Source: DAOSWM01 sp035380045 (GTDB lineage Bacteria; Bacteroidota; Bacteroidia; Bacteroidales; Tenuifilaceae). From it: a DNA stretch of 10,989 nucleotides. Of the stretch, positions 6,649 to 10,989 are shown one piece after another. The DNA is taken from the NCBI GenBank assembly GCA_035380045.1, contig DAOSWM010000080.1:1-10989 (forward strand), in the 5' to 3' direction. Below the pieces are notes generated by a model. The model did no database searches, was not told where the DNA came from, and saw only the letters and a list, made by a program, of their open reading frames with translations. Position 1 is the first letter of the stretch; each line of letters opens with the position of its first letter. A program made the translations under genes and the position numbers.

Positions 6649-8001
6649 CTACTTCTTAATCAACTTATTAAACTCATCGGCTGAAACTTCCTTCTCATCA
6701 AGCTTTATGGCTTCCTTAACCCATCCCACTACTTTATTCTCAAGTATTCGCTCGGCAAATTTGCGTCGCTCCTCAGGCTTCTTGGCCAAATCTTTGGCGT
6801 AGTTCTCAATGAAATCGTCGGGGAGCTGGCTCATGCCATACTGCATCATCATGCTATAAACGTGTGATTTGGCAACGTTCAGGATTTCATCCTCCTCAAC
6901 TTTATAGTCCTGCTCCTGCGCAATTTTATCGCGAATTAGCTGCCATTTTAAATCGTTCTCAAAGTTAGGGTAGTCTGTCTCAACTTGTTCGCGGGTGAAT
7001 TTACCCTCGTTAACTGCAACAAACCAACGAATAAGGAATTCCTTTGGAAGTTCAATGGCGAATTTCTCAACTAGCTTTTCGCGCATATCCATGTAGAATT
7101 TCTGCTCGCTTTCGCCTTTCAGGTTTGCTTTAATGTCCTCGTCAAGTTTGGCGTTGAATTCCTCAGTATCTTTTACTGTTCCTTCTCCGTATATCTTATC
7201 GAAAAGTTCCTGATTCAGTTCAGCGTTTTGGTACTTCTTTACTTCAGTAACAGTTGCCTGGAAGATTGGGCTGATATTTGCCAGCTCCTCTTTTTTAATA
7301 TTCAACAGGCTTGCTCTGTCTGTTTCGTTGGGGAACGATTTGTTAACGTTTATGGTAAGGATATCTCCAACCTTAGAGCCTACCATTTTCTTCTGCTCAT
7401 CCTTGTCGGCAACCAGGCTAACCGCAACCGATGCGTTTTCAACCGATATTCCACCTTCCTTTGGCTCCTCGTTTTCGGTTAGTTCAGTTAGCATCACCTT
7501 TAGCAATCCATTGTCGGCAGCAACATCTGAATCAACGTATGAGCCGTAACGGCTCAAAATGTTCTCAATGTAACCGTCGCGCATTTTCTTGTCAACCTTA
7601 ATGGTGTGGAAGGGAACCTTGTCGCGTTTGGAGAGTTTGATTTCAAATTCCGGAGCCAGCCCCATGTCGAAAGCAAACTCGAAATTTTTGTCGTTATCCC
7701 AATCGATTTTCGCCTGAGTTTCGCTAGGAAGTGGCTCGCCAAGTATGTTTATTTTGCTTTCTGTAATGTATTTCGAAATGCTTTCCGATACCAATTGATT
7801 CACCTCCTCAACCATTACAGGAACTTTGTAAAGCTTACTGATTAGTGATGCGGGTGCTTTCCCGGGACGGAAACCCTTTATGGCAGCCTTTTTACGGTAA
7901 TCTTTTAGTTTTTGCTCTACTTTCAGCTCGTAGTCTGCTTGCTCTACGCTCACTTTAAGCACTGCATTCAGTGCATCGGTATTCTCGTGAATTACGTTCA
8001 T
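6649..8001 (-). CDS. tig: Trigger factor, ribosome-associated chaperone
   Basis: Trigger factor binds near the ribosomal exit tunnel and shields nascent chains. The 450 residues have the expected three parts. The N-terminal ribosome-binding domain carries GFRPGKAP at 43-50, the signature loop that contacts ribosomal protein L23. A central region of about 150-245 corresponds to the FKBP-like domain. The C-terminal helical chaperone domain runs from about 250 to 440. The middle part is only loosely FKBP-like by eye, as I recall for Bacteroidota members, so prolyl isomerase activity should not be assumed. The protein is rich in lysine and glutamate, as usual. It has a well-formed promoter upstream and a strong terminator downstream, so it looks monocistronic despite sitting between recX and clpP. 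Confidence 0.94.
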   Translation of the reverse strand: MNVIHENTDALNAVLKVSVEQADYELKVEQKLKDYRKKAAIKGFRPGKAPASLISKLYKVPVMVEEVNQLVSESISKYITESKINILGEPLPSETQAKIDWDNDKNFEFAFDMGLAPEFEIKLSKRDKVPFHTIKVDKKMRDGYIENILSRYGSYVDSDVAADNGLLKVMLTELTENEEPKEGGISVENASVAVSLVADKDEQKKMVGSKVGDILTINVNKSFPNETDRASLLNIKKEELANISPIFQATVTEVKKYQNAELNQELFDKIYGEGTVKDTEEFNAKLDEDIKANLKGESEQKFYMDMREKLVEKFAIELPKEFLIRWFVAVNEGKFTREQVETDYPNFENDLKWQLIRDKIAQEQDYKVEEDEILNVAKSHVYSMMMQYGMSQLPDDFIENYAKDLAKKPEERRKFAERILENKVVGWVKEAIKLDEKEVSADEFNKLIKK

Positions 8002-8085
8002 TGTTAATGTGCTTTGGTATGAAGGTTACTTTAATTGTTTCGATGTCAGTTTTTTACTACAAAAAGTGTGAATAATTTTAGCGCA

Positions 8086-8117
8086 CAAAGGTAGAAAAAT
8101 CCAAATTGATTAGCAAA
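8086..8117 (-). promoter_or_regulatory. tig promoter, Bacteroidota type
   Basis: On the minus strand, TTTG (8114-8117) is followed after exactly 20 bases by TACCTTTG (8086-8093). This is a full match to the TTTG / TAnnTTTG pair used by the phylum's primary sigma factor. The inferred transcript start is near 8080, giving a leader of about 79 bases before the tig ATG. It begins about 13 bases past the recX stop, so tig can be expressed apart from prmC-recX. Confidence 0.78.
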
Positions 8118-8129
8118 CTGATTTTAAAA

Positions 8130-8642
8130 CTATTGAAATTCGAATTTTGTGGCTGAAACAATTTTTTCAACCTCACGGAGAACCTGCTCGTACTCAAATC
8201 CGCGGGAAACTCCAAATCGAACAAGCTTGTTTTTGAAATCAAAAACGTTTTTAGCATTTATACTTTTTACCTTTTTTAATAGAATTTCATGAAGCTGTTC
8301 AGGTTTGAAAAGTTCATTGATTTCGTTCAGCGCAAAAATGATATCATCCTTGCTAATTTTTTTTACCCGAAGTGCCAGCTCAACTTTTTTGGGCCCCCAC
8401 TTATTAAAACGAACTTTTTCGGAAGCGAACATTCGGGCGTAACGTTTTTCATCTATGAAGTTTTCTTTTAGCAGGAGAGAAATAATTTCATCGGTTTCTT
8501 TTTTGGTTGCGCCCCATGCTACCAATTTTTTTGAAATATCGAAAATGCATTTTTCCTGACGGCTACAAATTGCCTGAACTTTTTGTAACGCTTTTTGATT
8601 GTCAAATTTTTTTTTATCCATAAATGAAACTATTCCCGCCAT
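8130..8642 (-). CDS. recX: Regulatory protein RecX
   Basis: RecX binds RecA filaments and modulates, usually inhibits, recombinase activity. The 170-residue, highly basic protein is built of helical three-helix repeats. Its clearest family marks are SRQEKCIFDISKKLVAWG (27-44), the segment FIDEKRYARMFASEKVRFNKWGPKK (62-86), which is the RecX core, and the repeat GVSRGFEYEQV nearer the C terminus. The stated start gives MAGIVSF before a second possible start, Met8 (ATG at 8619-8621), and family length does not decide between them. A run of nine A (8607-8615 as T on the plus strand) immediately after Met8 encodes Lys-Lys-Lys and is a possible slippage site. The gene lies 27 bases after prmC and is probably cotranscribed with it. 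Confidence 0.92.
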   Translation of the reverse strand: MAGIVSFMDKKKFDNQKALQKVQAICSRQEKCIFDISKKLVAWGATKKETDEIISLLLKENFIDEKRYARMFASEKVRFNKWGPKKVELALRVKKISKDDIIFALNEINELFKPEQLHEILLKKVKSINAKNVFDFKNKLVRFGVSRGFEYEQVLREVEKIVSATKFEFQ

Positions 8643-8669
8643 CTATTTAACATAATTAATAACGTGAAA

Positions 8670-9509
8670 TTACCATGAAGCTTTAAGCAACCTGTCCTTC
8701 CCATGAATATCTTTTCGTACTTCTACGGAGTTGAACCCAAAACTGCTGAAAAGAATTGCGGTTTCATCCCCGTAGGCCTCGTTTATTTCACAGAAAACCA
8801 GACCGTTTGGGGTTAACAACGATTGAGCCTTTTCGGCGATACTCCGGTAGTATTTCAATGGGTCATTATTAGGGACAAATAGCGCAGTTTCTGGTTCGTT
8901 GTCGAGAACATTCGGCTTCATAAACTTTTTTTCGCTTGCCATAACGTAGGGAGGATTGCTAACAATTATATCAAAGGGAGAATCAGGAATACTTACATCG
9001 CTAAGAATATCGTTCTGAAGAAAAGTTACCTCAGCACCGAGTAGTTTTGAGTTCTCTCGGGCAACGGTTAACGCCTTTTCACTAATATCGGTTGCATAAA
9101 TCGTGCTGTTGCCCAAGTTCGTTGCAAGTGCAAGGGCAATACATCCGCTTCCTGTCCCAATATCGAGAATTTTTACATTTTTAAAGTTCGAAGCCGATTC
9201 AATAACCCAGCTAACCAGCTCTTCTGTTTCGGGACGAGGAATTAGTACATCGGGGGTTACACTCAGGCTGAGATTAAAAAAGTAGGCTTCGCCTAGCAAA
9301 TATTGAATGGGCTTTTGTAACTTTAGCTGTTCTAGGTAATACAAAATTTGTTCTTCCTGATTCTTTTCGAGGTTGATGCTTCGGTTAATGAGAATTTGGT
9401 GGGGTTGTAAACCCAGAACTTTTTCAATAATCAAACGGGCTAACGATTGCGACTCGTTTCTTGAGTATATGGTTTCAAGTTCGTTAACAAGTTTGCGGTA
9501 AATATCCAT
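8670..9509 (-). CDS. prmC: Peptide chain release factor N5-glutamine methyltransferase
   Basis: PrmC (HemK) methylates the glutamine of the GGQ motif in release factors RF1 and RF2 using S-adenosylmethionine, which improves translation termination. The 279 residues are the usual length. The N-terminal helical release-factor-binding domain ends in IQYLLGEAYFF (68-78). VLIPRPETEELV (88-99) follows, then the SAM-binding loop DIGTGSGCIALALA (116-129), the acidic residue in ATDIS (139-143) and the catalytic SNPPYV (184-189). The ATG at 9507-9509 gives a standard N terminus. It is divergent from ribD across 59 bases and is followed by recX. I recall the ribD / prmC-recX arrangement from other Bacteroidota genomes. 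Nothing is truncated. Confidence 0.96.
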   Translation of the reverse strand: MDIYRKLVNELETIYSRNESQSLARLIIEKVLGLQPHQILINRSINLEKNQEEQILYYLEQLKLQKPIQYLLGEAYFFNLSLSVTPDVLIPRPETEELVSWVIESASNFKNVKILDIGTGSGCIALALATNLGNSTIYATDISEKALTVARENSKLLGAEVTFLQNDILSDVSIPDSPFDIIVSNPPYVMASEKKFMKPNVLDNEPETALFVPNNDPLKYYRSIAEKAQSLLTPNGLVFCEINEAYGDETAILFSSFGFNSVEVRKDIHGKDRLLKASW

Positions 9510-9550
9510 ATATTATAATAGGTATGCTTGTTCAATGAATAAGTACGTAC

Positions 9551-9558
9551 CAAAAATA
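9551..9558 (-). promoter_or_regulatory. Candidate prmC promoter, -7 element
   Basis: On the minus strand this reads TATTTTTG, matching TAnnTTTG. The transcript would start near 9545 with a leader of about 35 bases. No TTTG lies 19-21 bases upstream, which would fall inside the start of ribD, so this call rests on one element. For ribD in the other direction the nearest motif is TATGCTTG at 9523-9530, one mismatch and without a partner. Confidence 0.4.
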
Positions 9559-9568
9559 AACAAATATT

Positions 9569-10657
9569 ATGGAACAGTTTGAGATTGATAGTATGTATAT
9601 GAAACGTTGCCTCGATTTAGCCAAGAATGGCATGGGTTACGTAGCGCCAAATCCTATGGTTGGGGCAGTAATTGTTCATAATGGTAGAATTATTAGCGAG
9701 GGCTATCATGTTGAGTATGGGAAGGAACATGCAGAAAGAGTTGCGATAAACTCTTTGAAAGACAGATCTATGCTCAAGGAGTCAACTATGTACGTTACCC
9801 TGGAGCCATGCTCTCATTTTGGTAAAACACCTCCTTGTACCGATTTAATCATCGAGAGTGGGATAAAACGCGTTGTGGTTGCTACAAAAGATCCGAACCC
9901 AAGAGTTTCGGGACGAGGAATTGAACTTTTGAAAAAAGCAGGGTGTGATATCACTTTTGGTGTTAACGAGAAGGAAGCAAAAGAATTAAACCGAAGGTTT
10001 TTTACGTACCATATTAAAAAGAGGCCATACATTATTCTTAAATGGGCGCAAACCCTCGATGGATTCATCGACACCCTTCGTAAACCCACCGATCCCATTG
10101 CCCCCGTTTGGATTACTAACGAGCTGGCTCGTATGTTGGTACACCGTTGGCGCAGTGAGGAGCAGGCAATTATGATTGGAACAAATACTGTTGAAATGGA
10201 TAATCCCCACCTTAACGTTCGTGATTGGACTGGACGAACTCCTCTTCGAATAGTTCTCGATAGGAAACTTCGACTTCCAGATACCGCAAATGTTTATGAT
10301 GGAACAATACCAACTCTCGTATTTATTGGAAATAACTCCAGCGCATCAGCCCGAAAAGCGTTGTTTGCGTCTATTCCAAACATGGAACTCCTTACTGTTG
10401 ACTTCGCAAAAGGGTTAGAAAGCCAGCTGTTGAAGGAGTTGTATGAGCGTGAAATTAGTTCGGTTATTATTGAGGGGGGAGCAATGCTGATTAACAGCTT
10501 TGTTAAACGCAATTTCTGGGACGAGGCTCGTGTTTTTGTTGGAAACCAATTTTTTGGCGATGGTGTAAAAGCACCAACCTTCAAGGGTAGCCTATTCTCA
10601 TACGATCAGGTTGGCGATAGCAAACTTTTCACCTACAGGAATAGGGTTAAGGAGTAG
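9569..10657 (+). CDS. ribD: Bifunctional riboflavin deaminase/reductase RibD
   Basis: RibD performs two steps of riboflavin synthesis: deamination of the pyrimidine ring of the GTP-derived intermediate and NADPH-dependent reduction of its ribosyl side chain. The 362 residues contain the zinc deaminase domain at about 5-145, with NPMVGAVIV (28-36), the zinc and catalytic motif HAE (54-56) and EPCSHFGKTPPC (79-90, zinc ligands C81 and C90). The reductase domain starts at RPYIILKWAQTLDGFI (152-167) and includes WRSEEQAIMIGTNTV (194-208) and IEGGA (301-305). Both active sites look complete. The start ATG at 9569 is preceded by AT-rich DNA; Met9 and Met11 are less likely alternatives. No terminator hairpin with a T tract follows, and the 3' flank runs straight into repeat DNA. 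No other rib gene is in the window. Confidence 0.97.
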   Translation: MEQFEIDSMYMKRCLDLAKNGMGYVAPNPMVGAVIVHNGRIISEGYHVEYGKEHAERVAINSLKDRSMLKESTMYVTLEPCSHFGKTPPCTDLIIESGIKRVVVATKDPNPRVSGRGIELLKKAGCDITFGVNEKEAKELNRRFFTYHIKKRPYIILKWAQTLDGFIDTLRKPTDPIAPVWITNELARMLVHRWRSEEQAIMIGTNTVEMDNPHLNVRDWTGRTPLRIVLDRKLRLPDTANVYDGTIPTLVFIGNNSSASARKALFASIPNMELLTVDFAKGLESQLLKELYEREISSVIIEGGAMLINSFVKRNFWDEARVFVGNQFFGDGVKAPTFKGSLFSYDQVGDSKLFTYRNRVKE

Positions 10658-10774
10658 GAGTCTTCATTGGGATAGTTACCTGCTACGAACGCACGAATTA
10701 AAAAAGTTTGCAGTTAGCAATTCACAGTTGGCAAACACCTTTCAAATCAATCACCCAACCTTGCCCGATGGCAG

Positions 10775-10794
10775 CCTGTCTGGTGGCAGGCAGG
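10775..10794. repeat. Short extragenic palindrome, CCTGTCTG hairpin
   Basis: CCTGTCTG (10775-10782) pairs with CAGGCAGG (10787-10794) over eight positions, one of them a G-T pair, around a GTGG loop. It is GC-rich compared with its AT-rich surroundings and lacks a T run, so it is more like an extragenic palindromic repeat than a terminator. It might still stabilise the 3' end of ribD mRNA. Confidence 0.65.
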
Positions 10795-10810
10795 TATTGT
10801 GGTAACAAAA

Positions 10811-10847
10811 ATCCGTGTAAATCTGTATAATCTGCGTTATCTGCGTT
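10811..10847. repeat. ATCTGYG array, copy 1
   Basis: Four 9-base units start at 10811 (ATCCGTGTA), 10821 (ATCTGTATA), 10830 (ATCTGCGTT) and 10839 (ATCTGCGTT). Starts are spaced 10, 9 and 9 bases. It is followed by TCCCTCAA. By hand alignment 10806-10854 matches 10926-10974 at 38 of 49 positions without gaps. Confidence 0.8.
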
Positions 10848-10898
10848 CCCTCAAAATCAAAGTTCACAAATTCACACAATCACCCAATCATTTTCTAT

Positions 10899-10925
10899 TG
10901 TGCCTTCTGTGCCTAATGTGGTGAT
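10899..10925. repeat. TGTG array with 9-base period
   Basis: Three consecutive 9-base units, TGTGCCTTC, TGTGCCTAA and TGTGGTGAT, start at 10899, 10908 and 10917. They lead directly into the second ATCTGYG array after five A bases. The period equals that of the neighbouring arrays although the unit differs. Confidence 0.7.
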
Positions 10926-10930
10926 AAAAA

Positions 10931-10967
10931 ATCTGCGAAAATCAGTAAAATCTGTGTCGTCCGCGTT
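10931..10967. repeat. ATCTGYG array, copy 2
   Basis: Four units start at 10931 (ATCTGCGAA), 10941 (ATCAGTAAA), 10950 (ATCTGTGTC) and 10959 (GTCCGCGTT), spaced 10, 9 and 9 bases exactly as in copy 1. It is followed by TCCATCAA. The two copies lie 120 bases apart in the same orientation. Confidence 0.8.
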
Positions 10968-10989
10968 CCATCAATTGCCACGAATGCAC

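Larger units (their letters stand above)
10658..10989. repeat. Gene-free tail made of degenerate extragenic repeats
   Basis: These 332 bases after ribD hold no believable gene. They contain a run of recognisable repeat modules: ACGAACGCACGAATT (10685-10699) and its partner at the window edge (ACGAATGCAC, 10980-10989). A CAGTT-rich stretch lies at 10711-10729. AATCACCCAA occurs twice (near 10750 and 10879). The other modules are a small hairpin at 10775-10794, two ATCTGYG arrays and a TGTG array. Such patchworks are familiar to me from the spaces between genes in Bacteroidota, but I cannot name a described family with confidence. Confidence 0.75.

Noticed and set aside
9543..9550. GTACGTAC palindrome in the ribD-prmC gap as an operator
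   Set aside because: An eight-base palindrome is expected by chance at this scale, and no second copy or known regulator site supports it.
9510..9568. FMN riboswitch upstream of ribD
   Set aside because: The gap is only 59 bases and lacks the conserved stems and loops of the RFN element, which needs well over 100 bases.
10611..10805. Plus-strand open frame of 64 codons over the ribD end and the repeat tail
   Set aside because: It overlaps ribD in another frame and its C-terminal part translates the CCTGTCTG repeat. No family resemblance or start signal supports it.
10811..10967. CRISPR or tRNA-like structure in the repeat tail
   Set aside because: Units are 9-10 bases with no spacers, and no cloverleaf pairing is visible.

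Overview
The window looks like ordinary chromosomal DNA from a member of the Bacteroidota, probably a Bacteroidales-type anaerobe (the order is an inference). Three things point this way. Several genes are preceded by the Bacteroidota sigma-factor motif TAnnTTTG, with a well-placed upstream TTTG in the best case. Almost no start codon has a Shine-Dalgarno sequence. The proteins, such as a lysyl-tRNA synthetase with an extra C-terminal tail of about 75 residues, match what I recall of this phylum. I did not find a phage, insertion sequence, CRISPR array, toxin-antitoxin pair, defence system or RNA gene. All eleven genes are recognisable, mostly housekeeping ones.

Layout. Positions 1-54 hold a 14-bp tandem repeat cut by the window edge. 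Positions 60-2202 (minus) hold lysS followed by a small hotdog thioesterase. Positions 2203-2349 form a divergent promoter region. Positions 2350-5737 (plus) hold lipA, lipB and recJ, read in one direction. A perfect two-way terminator at 5752-5792 separates recJ from the genes facing it. Positions 5805-9509 (minus) hold, in order of reading, prmC, recX, tig and clpP. The sequence suggests three transcription units here: prmC-recX, then tig with its own clear promoter and terminator, then clpP. Positions 9569-10657 (plus) hold ribD, divergent from prmC. Positions 10658-10989 carry no gene but are dense in degenerate extragenic repeats.

The genes cover tRNA charging (lysS), lipoate assembly on 2-oxoacid dehydrogenases and glycine cleavage (lipA with lipB), DNA repair (recJ and the RecA modulator recX), nascent-chain folding and proteolysis (tig, clpP), translation termination (prmC) and riboflavin synthesis (ribD).

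The part most worth a second look is the tail after ribD. Two copies of a four-unit ATCTGYG-type array lie 120 bp apart. Both have unit starts spaced 10, 9 and 9 bases although the bases themselves have diverged. Close by lie a second 9-base-period array, a CCTGTCTG hairpin and an ACGAAYGCAC motif pair. I have seen similar degenerate repeats in Bacteroidota intergenic DNA, but their function is not known to me and I cannot test their distribution here.
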